NCBI GenBank assembly: GCA_942492125.1
Contig: CALODM010000045.1
Span: forward strand, 62,001 to 126,000
Source: BCD1 sp942492125
GTDB lineage: Bacteria; Bacteroidota; Bacteroidia; Chitinophagales; Saprospiraceae
Direction of reading: 5' to 3'
DNA length: 64,000 nucleotides
Notes under the pieces: model-generated
Seen by the model: only the letters and a program-made list of their open reading frames with translations
What the model was told of the DNA's origin: nothing
Database searches by the model: none
Shown here: one piece after another, positions 49,100 through 58,396 of the stretch
Position numbering within the stretch: position 1 is the stretch's first letter
Layout: the number at the start of each line of letters is the position of its first letter
Translations under genes and position numbers: made by a program

Positions 49100-51022
49100 A
49101 TGATGGAAAAGGACCGATATGCACAACTATTGGAGGCCATTGAATTGGAAAGGGCCCGGGAAGAGGCCTACTTCCGAAGTTTGTCGGCCAATAAGACTTT
49201 AAAGGAAAAGGCGGAATCAGGTATTCTGTGGTACCCGGTGGAGATCACCAGGAAACACTATACCATTGGAGAATATGTGGAGGTTGTTGTGAAGCGTTCC
49301 AAAGAAGAGTCGGGAAAACATCAATTCCGCGTAGGAGCCGGTTGTGTAGTTTTCAGTAATGATGCTGAACGAAGGGAATGGAGTGGTACGGTTTCTTTTC
49401 TTCAGCGGAATAAAATGGGGGTAATCCTCAAAAATGATTTTCTTCAGAAAGAAGCACTGTTTCAGGAGGGACATGTTGGGGTTGAGTTGGTTTACGATGA
49501 GCGCCCCTACAAGGTGATGAAGGCCGCGATTAAAGAAGTGATACGTAGTAATGATCCCATTGTAGAGGCATTGCGCGAGGGGGTGCGGAATTTTAGTCCT
49601 CTGGACCTGTTTGTTCCGGAGGAGGAACTTCCGGATTTATCAGTAGTAGGTCATTTGAATGAAAATCAGCAGGAGGCTGTCAAAGGAGCCCTTGGTTCTG
49701 CTCAGATGAGCATCATTCACGGGCCTCCGGGCACTGGAAAAACTACGACTTTGGTAGCTTTGGTTCAGGCGTTGACTAAAATTGAAAAGCGGATATTCGT
49801 ATGTGCTCCATCCAACAATGCTGTAGATCTGCTGGCCCGTCAATTGGATGCATTGGGTATCCCTGTTTTACGTATTGGCAATGTCACGAGGATCGGTGAT
49901 TCCATTGCTCACCTCACCCTCGAAGAAAAAGCCCGCAATCATCCGGATTGGAAGCATATCAAAAAAGTAAAAATACAGGCAGAAGAAGCTCAGAAAAAAG
50001 CCGCGACCTACAAACGTAATTTTGGTGCCCAACAGCGCAATGAGCGACATCAAATGTACAAGGAAGCCAGAGAATTGAGAAAATGGGCCCGGGAACTGGG
50101 GGATCGGCTGACGGCCGATATAATTCAAAATACAAAAGTTATTGCCACTACCCTGGTTGGCATAAGTGCTCCGGCTTTAGAAGGTATCCAATGCAATACG
50201 CTGGTCATCGATGAAGCTTCCCAGACTCTGGAGGCGGAATGCTGGAACGCCATGCTTCGGGCACGTCGGGTTATCTTTGCCGGGGACCATTATCAGTTGC
50301 CTCCAACAGTCAAAAGTCTGGAAGCTAAAAAAATGGGACTTGACCATACTTTGCTGGAGCGTATGTCCGGCGTGATCCAACACAGCTACCTGCTCAGGGA
50401 ACAATACCGGATGAATGACGAAATACTTGGTTTTTCCAATGGGCAGTTTTACGATGGTAAGTTGTTTTCCAATGAAAAAGTCGCTGGCCACCGGTTAAGG
50501 CCAGGCGATGATCCGGTGACCCTGGTCGATACCAGCGGGTGTGCTTTTGATGAGAATTTTAACAGCAAACAGCGGAGTTTATCCAATCCCGGCGAATATT
50601 TTATGCTTAAAGAACACCTGCATGTTCATTTTCAGGATAAAGACACTGGTAAATACCCGGATCTGGCTGAGGTGAGTATTGGCATTATTAGCCCCTACGC
50701 AGAGCAGGTTCGTTACATCAGGGATGAAATCAGACAAGATGCTGATTTTATCGGTCTGGATATTGAGGTAGACACCATCGATGGTTTCCAGGGGCAGGAA
50801 AAAGATGTCATTTATCTTTCACTGGTGCGATCGAATCCCAAAGGGGAAATCGGTTTCCTCAAGGATGCCCGCCGTTTGAATGTTGCCCTGACCCGGGCCA
50901 GGAAAAAGCTGGTTATTATAGGGGACATGACAACGCTTTCCTCGAACGATCTTTTTAATCAATTGGCTGATCACGTTGAGAAACACGGGAAGTATCAATC
51001 TGCCTGGGAGTATATGTCGTGA
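49100..51022 (+). CDS. UPF1/IGHMBP2-like superfamily 1B helicase
   Basis: A 640-residue DNA/RNA helicase. N-terminal beta-barrel region (about 30-130), Walker A GPPGTGKTTT (about 208), motif II VIDEASQ (about 369), motif III GDHYQLPPTV, motif IV LREQYRMN, motif V IDGFQGQEKDVI and motif VI NVALTRARKKL. The order and the small size match bacterial SMUBP-2-like AAA_11/AAA_12 helicases. It probably acts in DNA or RNA metabolism in the cytoplasm. Two adjacent ATGs at 49100 and 49103 are possible starts. Confidence 0.94.
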   Translation: MMEKDRYAQLLEAIELERAREEAYFRSLSANKTLKEKAESGILWYPVEITRKHYTIGEYVEVVVKRSKEESGKHQFRVGAGCVVFSNDAERREWSGTVSFLQRNKMGVILKNDFLQKEALFQEGHVGVELVYDERPYKVMKAAIKEVIRSNDPIVEALREGVRNFSPLDLFVPEEELPDLSVVGHLNENQQEAVKGALGSAQMSIIHGPPGTGKTTTLVALVQALTKIEKRIFVCAPSNNAVDLLARQLDALGIPVLRIGNVTRIGDSIAHLTLEEKARNHPDWKHIKKVKIQAEEAQKKAATYKRNFGAQQRNERHQMYKEARELRKWARELGDRLTADIIQNTKVIATTLVGISAPALEGIQCNTLVIDEASQTLEAECWNAMLRARRVIFAGDHYQLPPTVKSLEAKKMGLDHTLLERMSGVIQHSYLLREQYRMNDEILGFSNGQFYDGKLFSNEKVAGHRLRPGDDPVTLVDTSGCAFDENFNSKQRSLSNPGEYFMLKEHLHVHFQDKDTGKYPDLAEVSIGIISPYAEQVRYIRDEIRQDADFIGLDIEVDTIDGFQGQEKDVIYLSLVRSNPKGEIGFLKDARRLNVALTRARKKLVIIGDMTTLSSNDLFNQLADHVEKHGKYQSAWEYMS

Positions 51023-51120
51023 GTTGGTAAGGGGTGCACTTTCCATACCTGTTGAGGAGAAGTAATCTACAAAAGTCGTCCAGTTACCTTGGCAAAATTG
51101 ATTTTATTTTTTGAAATTTG

Positions 51121-52059
51121 TTATTGTGGGGTCCCCTTGAAACAACCAATATTGTATGGAAAATCATAGGTCCAATGATAATGGTATAAGTCAATCATCT
51201 CTCCATCCCAGAGAACCGGATGGGTATGACCATGACATTCATCTAGATCTTCTGACGAGAGTAATTCTCCGTTTTCGCCATAAGGGCCATAAATGCCAAA
51301 ACCGTCTAACATATAACCCATAAGTGCTGAATGACCAGCTTCATGCGGATGAATATGATCTTGAAGATCCTGGGAAGGGAAGTGATAATGATACCTTTCA
51401 GTACCATCTGTGTGTCCGCCGAACCTATCCAACATTTCATGAGCAGCAGCATCATTCCCAAGTGTTGATGCTCCATGATAAATTGCGCTGCCACTAAGGG
51501 AAATACCAGATGGACCAAAAGATACACAACTTGGCATTGGGGCTACTTCAGGTATTGCCGGCAAAACGTATAGTACTTCATGAGCTGAAATTACATTGGG
51601 GTTTCCATCATATTGATATGCGATACTCCCGGGAGTTATTGGAAAAACGCCGGTAGGATGGTCGGGTAAAGCATTCCCTGTTATAATGCGATTACCATTG
51701 CCATCAAGGGCTGCATTGAATTCACTTATCCATACAACATTTCCTTCAACCAAAGGTTTTCTGGAATAATCCCAGGTACCGTCAGGGTTTGTCCAATCGC
51801 TTGCATCTGAGTTTCCTGCTCCGTTCATAGGAAGTCCGCAAAGCCATAAGGATAAAAAATCCGGCTGCATGTCTCCTTGATTTCTTATCAGGATATTAGG
51901 CCCTCCAAAAGGTAAATTGGTTAGATTAACCGTCTCAGGAGTGCCGGGATCTACGAATTTATCAGTATCATCCGTTTTCTTACAGCTCGTGATTATTAAT
52001 AAAATGACAAAAAAGAAAATCCTGGTCGCTGGTTGTAGATTACTAAATTCTAAACGCAT
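51121..52059 (-). CDS. YHYH-domain lipoprotein
   Basis: A 312-residue lipoprotein (LLIITSC, lipid cysteine about residue 26). The body carries the YHYH family signature: MPSCVSFGPSGISLSGSAIYHG, DRFGGHTDGTERYHYHFPSQD and MGYMLDGFGIYGPYGENGE, with many histidines near the end (HGHTHPVLWDG, LYHYHWTYDFPYNIGCFKG). The clustered histidines suggest metal binding. The family has no settled function. It faces the helicase gene convergently, 98 bp away. Confidence 0.88.
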   Translation of the reverse strand: MRLEFSNLQPATRIFFFVILLIITSCKKTDDTDKFVDPGTPETVNLTNLPFGGPNILIRNQGDMQPDFLSLWLCGLPMNGAGNSDASDWTNPDGTWDYSRKPLVEGNVVWISEFNAALDGNGNRIITGNALPDHPTGVFPITPGSIAYQYDGNPNVISAHEVLYVLPAIPEVAPMPSCVSFGPSGISLSGSAIYHGASTLGNDAAAHEMLDRFGGHTDGTERYHYHFPSQDLQDHIHPHEAGHSALMGYMLDGFGIYGPYGENGELLSSEDLDECHGHTHPVLWDGEMIDLYHYHWTYDFPYNIGCFKGTPQ

Positions 52060-52295
52060 AATTATCTAAATTTTAATTGATTCACTTGCTTAAGACGTTA
52101 CTAAAGGGGGAAAGGTTTAACAGGTGGCATATGATAAATTTTCTGAAAGGGTTAATAATGGTTCAATACTCAAAAAAACAGATTCCCTGGCAGTACGTTG
52201 GATCTTGAGGCTCAATATCTAACATTCAGAACTTCCTCCCGCCAAAATCAACTTTCGTTGCATCTATTTATTGTTTGTTTAGCAAAACGATCATC

Positions 52296-53486
52296 ATGTC
52301 AAAACTACCTTTTCTCCAGGCAATATTTTTATGTTTTTTTATCCTTTCTGTTATTGGCCGGACTTTTGCCCAGGAAAAAGTGCCCGCCGAGTCGTTGCGA
52401 CAACAGTATTTGCAAGCCAATGACCTCATTGCTTCTTTTCAGTTTGATGATGCACAGAAATTGTTGAGTGAGTGTTATATCCAGGATCCGGATAATGTCG
52501 ATTACTTGTCCAAAATTGCCTATTGCAATTTTCAGATGGGGCGATATCCCGATGCCAAGATGTTTTACCGAAAGGTATTGAACCTGGACTCTTTAAACAC
52601 CAATGCCCTGAGTTCCCTGGGAACCATTTATGAGCGGGAACAAAATTATCGGAACGCAGAAGTGTGTTATTTGCGACTGCTCGAAATTGATACGACCAAC
52701 AGTTATTATTACAAACGGAATGGTTATACTGCATTAAGGCTTGGAAAAACAATGGAAGGCATTTCTTTTTTCCTGAAGGGCCATGCAGTCAATGAGGCAG
52801 ATATTGAAATCATCGATCAGCTGAGCCAGCTTTATTTGTCGTTTGAAGAGTTTGGCTATGTTGATGAAATGCTAAGAAAAGGGCTTGATCTCGACCCGCA
52901 GAATATCAAACTTTTACAAAATAAATCCAGGTTACATCAAAAACGGCAGGAGCATGAAATGGTGGTGGAGAGTATTGAAAAAACGATGGCGCAGGGAGAT
53001 ACCAGTGATTATTACCAAATGATGCTGGGGGTGGCCTATCTACAGATCGATAGTGTTGACCTGGCCATTAAAAACCTGGAACACATCGTGGATCGTGGAA
53101 AAGATTCTGAATACACACACCATTACCTTGGTTTGGCCTATATGGTCAAAGACAGTATCGACAGATGCATAGAACATTTCCAGCTGGCCATTGAAAAAGG
53201 CATCTCTCCAAAGATGTCGGATTTTCATGCAGATATGGCTACTGTGCTCGAAAAAGAAAACAAACTTCCTTTAGCCCTTGATCATTATAGATCTGCCGTC
53301 GAATTTGGGGATAACCCGGAGCATCTGTTCCACCTGGCGCGACTGAGCGATAAGTATTACAAGGATAAATCCATAGCCTTAAAACACTATCGGGCCTATT
53401 TGAGAACCGGCGATGGAAAATACCGGACATATGTGGAAGACAGAATAGAGCAGTTGAAGGAGCTTATTCACTTTCGCGGGCAATGA
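52296..53486 (+). CDS. Exported TPR-repeat protein
   Basis: A 396-residue protein with a signal peptide (MSKLPFLQAIFLCFFILSVIGRTFAQ) and about ten tetratricopeptide-like repeats, e.g. YLSKIAYCNFQMGRYPDAKMFYRKVLNLDSLNTNALSSLG and YTHHYLGLAYMVKDSIDRCIEHFQLAIEKG. It should scaffold protein contacts in the periplasm. An in-frame TTG at 52275 was passed over for the ATG at 52296, which starts the signal peptide. The last 23 bp overlap the end of the GNAT gene on the other strand. Confidence 0.88.
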   Translation: MSKLPFLQAIFLCFFILSVIGRTFAQEKVPAESLRQQYLQANDLIASFQFDDAQKLLSECYIQDPDNVDYLSKIAYCNFQMGRYPDAKMFYRKVLNLDSLNTNALSSLGTIYEREQNYRNAEVCYLRLLEIDTTNSYYYKRNGYTALRLGKTMEGISFFLKGHAVNEADIEIIDQLSQLYLSFEEFGYVDEMLRKGLDLDPQNIKLLQNKSRLHQKRQEHEMVVESIEKTMAQGDTSDYYQMMLGVAYLQIDSVDLAIKNLEHIVDRGKDSEYTHHYLGLAYMVKDSIDRCIEHFQLAIEKGISPKMSDFHADMATVLEKENKLPLALDHYRSAVEFGDNPEHLFHLARLSDKYYKDKSIALKHYRAYLRTGDGKYRTYVEDRIEQLKELIHFRGQ

Positions 53487-53973
53487 CGTATTTTTCAACC
53501 ATATTGCCATCGTAATCAAACATCCCCTCCAGGTGGAAGCCCAGTTTCTTCAATACATTGGAGGAGGCTGTGTTCTCCGGCATTACAAAGCCAACGATTT
53601 GCTTTAGCTTTAAGGTCTCAAATCCATAAGGAATAAAAGGCCTTGCAGATTCCGTTGCGATACCCATTCCCCAATAAGGGCTTGCTAATCGGTAGCCAAT
53701 GTCCACTATATCAAATTCGGGCAGATACTTGAGGCCGGAGAATCCGATATATTTATTGTCTGGCTTGTAGATAACCGCCAGCCGGCCAAAGCCGTATTTT
53801 TCATAATCGGCCATGGTCGTATTTTCTATAATTCGTTGAATTTCTGCTCTTGTTTTTACACCGCCATCTCCGGTATATTTGCTCACAGCGGCATCCAGGT
53901 TGACCTGGTAGGCCGCTTCAATATCTTCTGGGGTGTAGGGCCTCATTAATAAACGTTCCGTCTCTATTATCAT
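53464..53973 (-). CDS. GNAT-family N-acetyltransferase
   Basis: A 169-residue RimJ/RimL-type acetyltransferase: MIIETERLLMRPYTPEDIEAAYQ, IDIGYRLASPYWGMGIATESARPFI (acetyl-CoA binding, with a Q/RxxGxA-like loop) and VMPENTASSNVLKKLGFHLEG. It acetylates an amino group, perhaps on a protein N terminus or small amine. The frame extends to 54090; ATG 53973 begins the conserved part. Its tail overlaps the TPR gene tail by 23 bp, convergently. Confidence 0.9.
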   Translation of the reverse strand: MIIETERLLMRPYTPEDIEAAYQVNLDAAVSKYTGDGGVKTRAEIQRIIENTTMADYEKYGFGRLAVIYKPDNKYIGFSGLKYLPEFDIVDIGYRLASPYWGMGIATESARPFIPYGFETLKLKQIVGFVMPENTASSNVLKKLGFHLEGMFDYDGNMVEKYVIARESE

Positions 53974-54124
53974 GGTCGTTGGCTGTTTTTTATTCAGGAA
54001 TAAGCTTGAAGGAGATGGATTGAGCGGTATAAAGATTGGAGCGATCCCCCCAGTCTTCCATGTCAAAGGCAAAACCTTCTGCATATACAAATTTCAATGC
54101 GCAAGGTTCGCTTTCCGTCCCCCA

Positions 54125-54949
54125 TCAATCGTCTATGGTTTTCATGACCTCTTTAACAATATAACTCATTTTTGGTTCCACTTCCCTGGCCATGGCGATC
54201 ACTGCTTCCACGCTGACTTCTTTGATCACTTCGGGCGGGTAGGATTGGTTTGAAATGACGGAAATTACGAAAACGGGTAAAGCCATGTGGTGCGCAACGA
54301 TGACTTCGGGGATGGTGGACATGCCGACCATGTCTGCGCCCAGGCGATGTATGTAGACGTATTCGGCGGGTGTTTCCAGATTGGGCCCCTGCAAACAAAG
54401 ATAAACCCCCTCAAAAGCGCGAATACCTTTGGTTTTGGCTATTTCGAGGGCTTTGGCATTCAGTTTTCTGTCGTAAATATTCAGCATGTCTGGAAAGCGA
54501 GGTCCCAGCCGGTCGTCGTTGGCTCCCCTTAAGGGATTTTCGGGTTGGAGATAGATATGGTCTTTTAGAAAAACGATATCTCCTGCAGTAAAGTCGGGGT
54601 TGGTGCCTCCGGATACATTGGAGATGATGATACGCTTAATGCCCAGAAATTTCAATACTCTTACCGGGAAAGTAACTTCCTCCATCGAATATCCTTCGTA
54701 ATAGTGAAATCGTCCGGCCATGGCAACAACCGGAATACCATCCAGGTGGCCGAAGACCAATTTGCCGGCGTGGCTTTCAACTGTCGATACAGGAAAATGA
54801 GGAATCTCCGAATAATCGATAGCGCTAACCACTTCTATTTCATCAGCAAGATCTCCAAGCCCTGTTCCGAGGATAATCCCGAAATCAGGTTTGAAATCTG
54901 TTCTTTTTCTGATGAAAGCAAGTGCTTCCTGGATTTTGTCGAAGAGCAT
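54125..54949 (-). CDS. Purine-nucleoside phosphorylase
   Basis: A 274-residue trimeric-type (PNP-I) phosphorylase that cleaves purine nucleosides with phosphate. Visible: phosphate loop GIILGTGLGDLAD, STVESHAGKLVFG, MAGRFHYYEGYSM, ISNVSGGTNPDF, the base-binding glutamate in LQGPNLETPAEY, and AdMVGMSTIPEVIVA. Probably cotranscribed with mqnC upstream, from which it is separated by a hairpin of about 45 bp. Confidence 0.95.
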   Translation of the reverse strand: MLFDKIQEALAFIRKRTDFKPDFGIILGTGLGDLADEIEVVSAIDYSEIPHFPVSTVESHAGKLVFGHLDGIPVVAMAGRFHYYEGYSMEEVTFPVRVLKFLGIKRIIISNVSGGTNPDFTAGDIVFLKDHIYLQPENPLRGANDDRLGPRFPDMLNIYDRKLNAKALEIAKTKGIRAFEGVYLCLQGPNLETPAEYVYIHRLGADMVGMSTIPEVIVAHHMALPVFVISVISNQSYPPEVIKEVSVEAVIAMAREVEPKMSYIVKEVMKTIDD

Positions 54950-54972
54950 GGATGATTGTTACTGGCTGCAGT

Positions 54973-55016
54973 TTGCCGGTTACTAGTTTTTTTTAACCAG
55001 AAACTAGCAACCGGTA
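54973..55016. other. Intercistronic stem-loop between mqnC and the PNP gene
   Basis: TTGCCGGTTACTAGTTT against AAACTAGCAACCGGTAA, a 17-bp stem with one or two mismatches and a T/A-rich loop. It may be a partial terminator or a processing site. Confidence 0.6.
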
Positions 55017-55028
55017 ACCTGCAACGGG

Positions 55029-56171
55029 TTAGTCCACAATAATTGTCGTACGATCGAGTTCCTGTTGTTTGATATTTTCCGGGAGGTCGCGGAATTCGTA
55101 TTCCTGGTTCCTCAATTGCGGTGTGAAGCCTGCCTCGCGGATGGCTTCCTGAATACCATTAGCGGTGAACCTGTGGTTAGCTCCTGCGGCAGAAACGACA
55201 TTTTCTTCGATCATTATACTGCCAAAATCATTGGCTCCCGAGTGCAGGCATATCTGGCCGACATGTTTACCAACCGTCAGCCATGAAGCCTGATGATTGA
55301 TGACATTGGGCAGCATGATTCGGCCCATAGCGAGCATCCTGATATATTCATTTCCGGTGACGGTATTTCTTGCCCGTTTGATTTTTTTAAGAATAGTATC
55401 CATGTCCTGGAAAGGCCATCCGATATAAGCGAGAAATCCTTTGGCATCAGCTGGTTTTTCCGCTTGTACTTCTCTCAGTGCAACGAGATGTTGCATCCGT
55501 TCCAGGTTGGTTTCAATATGACCGAACATCATTGTGGCAGAAGTAGTGATGCGCAGTTGATGAGCTGCCCTCATTACATCCAGCCATTCCTGGCCGCCAC
55601 ATTTTCCTTTGGAAATAAGCCGGCGAACGCGATCGCTCAGAATCTCTGCCCCCGCCCCGGGAAGGCTGTCCAATCCGGATTCTTTTAACGCTCTCAGCAC
55701 TTCGGTGTGGGAAGCTTGTTCCAGCTTGGCGATATGCGCTATTTCCGGTGGTCCCAGAGCGTGTAACTTGAGATTTGGATATAGCTCTTTCAACTCGCGG
55801 AAAAGGGAGGTGTAAAAATCGAGTCCCAGATCCGGGTGGTGCCCGCCTTGCAGCAATAATTGTTCTCCACCATAAGCAAAGGTCTCTTCTATTTTTTGTT
55901 TGTATTCTTCAATGGTGGTGATATAGGCTTCATCGTGGCCTGGTCTGCGGTAAAAGTTGCAGAATTTACAATTGGCAATGCAAACATTGGTAGTGTTGGA
56001 GTTTCTGTCAATAATCCAGGTGGCTATATTGCCCGGGACATGATGTTTCCTCAATTCATTACCGACGTACGCCAGTTCTGCCGTTGCGGCGTTTTCAAAG
56101 AGGAATACGCCCTCCTCTGCTGTCAGAAATTCAAGATTGAGTGCTCTATGTAATAAGTCATCTGTTCTCAT
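55029..56171 (-). CDS. mqnC: Cyclic dehypoxanthinyl futalosine synthase (menaquinone, futalosine pathway)
   Basis: A 380-residue radical-SAM enzyme. The cluster cysteines are C64, C68 and C71 (CIANCKFC), preceded by ATWIIDRNSNTTNV; then LLQGGHHPDLGLDFY, HALGPPEIAHIAK, SLPGAGAEILSDRVR and TTSATMMFGHIET. These are MqnC marks, as distinct from MqnE. It cyclises dehypoxanthine futalosine on the way to menaquinone, so this organism appears to use the futalosine route. A TACCTTTG box ends 4 nt before the ATG. Confidence 0.93.
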   Translation of the reverse strand: MRTDDLLHRALNLEFLTAEEGVFLFENAATAELAYVGNELRKHHVPGNIATWIIDRNSNTTNVCIANCKFCNFYRRPGHDEAYITTIEEYKQKIEETFAYGGEQLLLQGGHHPDLGLDFYTSLFRELKELYPNLKLHALGPPEIAHIAKLEQASHTEVLRALKESGLDSLPGAGAEILSDRVRRLISKGKCGGQEWLDVMRAAHQLRITTSATMMFGHIETNLERMQHLVALREVQAEKPADAKGFLAYIGWPFQDMDTILKKIKRARNTVTGNEYIRMLAMGRIMLPNVINHQASWLTVGKHVGQICLHSGANDFGSIMIEENVVSAAGANHRFTANGIQEAIREAGFTPQLRNQEYEFRDLPENIKQQELDRTTIIVD

Positions 56172-56175
56172 ATCA

Positions 56176-56183
56176 CAAAGGTA
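56176..56183 (-). promoter_or_regulatory. -7 box of mqnC, 4 nt from the ATG
   Basis: TACCTTTG-TGAT-ATG on the minus strand. Confidence 0.6.
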
Positions 56184-56342
56184 AATATTTATAGTTGTTA
56201 TCAGACAAAATAATGGCGATAACTCAATTGGCTGTTACCTCCCAAAATAGGGATTTTATTAATAGTAAACAGCAAGGCCTTTGGTAGGTTTAATGAAAGG
56301 TAAATATTAATGTCAGTCATCGGTTGGCAGTCTCCAGTTTTG

Positions 56343-56693
56343 TTATAAACTTTGTCCGAAAGTCAACAAGTTATTATCCGGATCAAGTAAAGCAAATTCC
56401 CTTTGCCCCCAAGATTTACTTTGTAGTTCTCCGTTTGGATGAATGGATATATTCTTGTCAAGAAAAGATCTATAAAGAGTGTCAATGTCGTCAGTCCTGA
56501 TATAAACTTGTCCATAGTTTTCTTTTGGATCGAGCTTTTTAAACTCAAAAAAATGAATTTCAATATTATCTTTTCCTACTATTAAATAGTCACCGTAGTC
56601 ACTAAGCTCCTCAAAACTCAATTTGTTCAGGTAAAATTCTTTTGTTAAGGCCTTGTTGCGCATCGGCAGTTTTGGATTGATTTCTGTAAGCAT
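56343..56693 (-). CDS. VOC-family protein, bleomycin-resistance-like
   Basis: A 116-residue glyoxalase/bleomycin-resistance-fold protein: NPKLPMRNKALTKEFYLNKLSFEEL, IEIHFFEFKKLDPKENYGQVYIRTDDIDTLY and SWGQREFALLDPDNNLLTFGQSL. Members of this subgroup bind bleomycin-type drugs or other hydrophobic ligands without metal catalysis. No resistance is proven. It lies alone between mqnC and the Fe-S protein on the same strand. Confidence 0.85.
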   Translation of the reverse strand: MLTEINPKLPMRNKALTKEFYLNKLSFEELSDYGDYLIVGKDNIEIHFFEFKKLDPKENYGQVYIRTDDIDTLYRSFLDKNISIHPNGELQSKSWGQREFALLDPDNNLLTFGQSL

Positions 56694-56767
56694 ATTTTTT
56701 ATTTACTTGGTTTCAATTGAACCCATCCCTAACCTGGAATATTCCATCCCCTTTACGTTAAAATCAA

Positions 56768-58354
56768 TTACAACAGCGTCACCTGATCTTCAGAGATATG
56801 GATGGTTTTTAGGGTAGAGGTTCTGTCCTGGATATCAATGGCACTGTTTTCCAGGCGCAATACACCTCTTGGACATACTGCAGAGCAGATGCCGCAACCC
56901 ACACAGGACGCTCGGACTATGTTCTGGCCTTTTTGAGCATAAGCACGAACGTCAATTCCCATCTCACAATAGGTTGAGCAATTCCCGCAGGAAATACACT
57001 GGCCACCATTGGTGGTGATCCTGAATCTGGAAAAGAATCGTTGCTGTAGCCCCAGTATTGCTGCCATCGGGCAACCAAAACGACACCATACCCGGCTCCC
57101 CAGGATGGGGTAGAAACCAACACCAATCACTCCGGAGAAGGCTGAACCGATCAGAAAGCCATAAACAGAACGCAATTGCCCTGAATTAATTAGGAACAGG
57201 TTTTTTTGCTCCTGCGTGAACATGACAATGGTATAAATCACAAGCGCCCCTGACAAGCCCAGTGCAATATATTTTGCAATCCGACTCATATTTTTCACGT
57301 AGTTTGGCCGAAATAGCAAAAGCCCGATAATTCCCAGAAAGATCACTGCGACAATTCCGACAAAAATCGGTTTTGTGATCCAGTAGGCGTCCTTGCTGCC
57401 GTGAAGGAAACTGAATAATACGGCGATGGTCATGATGGTAACGAATACCAAAACGAGGTGGATCATCCATCGTTCTATTCTCCATGCATTCATTGATTTG
57501 TCGGATAGATGCCGGAAAGGGTCTCCGGCCGTTTCCGCCAGTCCGCCACATCCACATACCCATGAACAATACCAGCGTTTGCCGTAGAAATAGGTCAATA
57601 CCGGAGAGATCAACAGAAACATGGCAATGCCGAAAATCAACATGAAAAGGCCTAATGCACCGCTGGTGGAAAGCTGTTTTATGTGCCAGCCGTCAAAAAA
57701 GTAATAGTTGAGCGGCCACATATTGGCAAAGTTGTAGTAGGGCTTATCCAAAGCCTGCAAAATTTCCGGAAGTAAAAAGGCAATACCCAACTGAAAAAAC
57801 ATGACTGATATCGTACGGATTAACTGGTATTTGTTGTGGCGATATTTCAGGATGAATTTATACCCAAGGGCGAGAATGGCTATGGTGTACAATGTACCAT
57901 AGACAAACCACTGACTGGCCGCCTGCCCCTTCAGCGCCATACTCAATGGATCAAAGAGGGCAATGATCCCGGTGTTGGCTGCACCCTCAGTTCCCTGGCC
58001 GAGTAATTCCGGAAACCAGTACAGGAGAATATAAAAACCTGTAAGGATTATCCCGGTTGCCCACCCCATCAGCCCCCTTGCTGAAATCGATTTGAACCAG
58101 ACACCGTTGTTCTTGATCCCTTCAGGATGGTGGATGTATAAAGCTCTGGCATAAATTATTGTCCCTGCAGTGATGAAAATTAAAGCCGTTGCCAGGGTTA
58201 CAGGCTTGGACGGCAGGTCAATTCCCGCCAGGGCGAGAAATAATGCCATTAACCCGATCACTCCGATAGCCAGGCCGGTTTTCTCCCCGGCACTCATACC
58301 GTGCGGGTGAGGGGTGGCTAATGATAAACTATTATTGACTTTATTGGAAGACAT
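56768..58354 (-). CDS. Membrane 4Fe-4S protein (NapH/NosR C-terminal-like)
   Basis: A 528-residue inner-membrane electron-transfer protein. Roughly ten hydrophobic segments cover residues 30-430. Two Fer4_5-type cysteine motifs face the loops (WYCSWVCGCGG and WCRFGCPMA), and the C-terminal tail (about 450-505) carries two ferredoxin sites: CISCGNCSTYC and CVGCGICSAVCPRG. It resembles NapH and the NosR/RdxI-type membrane ferredoxins. The FAD oxidoreductase gene lies 42 bp upstream on the same strand, suggesting the pair passes electrons from NAD(P)H into the membrane protein; the final acceptor is unknown. Confidence 0.88.
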   Translation of the reverse strand: MSSNKVNNSLSLATPHPHGMSAGEKTGLAIGVIGLMALFLALAGIDLPSKPVTLATALIFITAGTIIYARALYIHHPEGIKNNGVWFKSISARGLMGWATGIILTGFYILLYWFPELLGQGTEGAANTGIIALFDPLSMALKGQAASQWFVYGTLYTIAILALGYKFILKYRHNKYQLIRTISVMFFQLGIAFLLPEILQALDKPYYNFANMWPLNYYFFDGWHIKQLSTSGALGLFMLIFGIAMFLLISPVLTYFYGKRWYCSWVCGCGGLAETAGDPFRHLSDKSMNAWRIERWMIHLVLVFVTIMTIAVLFSFLHGSKDAYWITKPIFVGIVAVIFLGIIGLLLFRPNYVKNMSRIAKYIALGLSGALVIYTIVMFTQEQKNLFLINSGQLRSVYGFLIGSAFSGVIGVGFYPILGSRVWCRFGCPMAAILGLQQRFFSRFRITTNGGQCISCGNCSTYCEMGIDVRAYAQKGQNIVRASCVGCGICSAVCPRGVLRLENSAIDIQDRTSTLKTIHISEDQVTLL

Positions 58355-58396
58355 TTTTGATCTTGATTTTTGTTTTGAAGCAAACAGAAAAGAACC

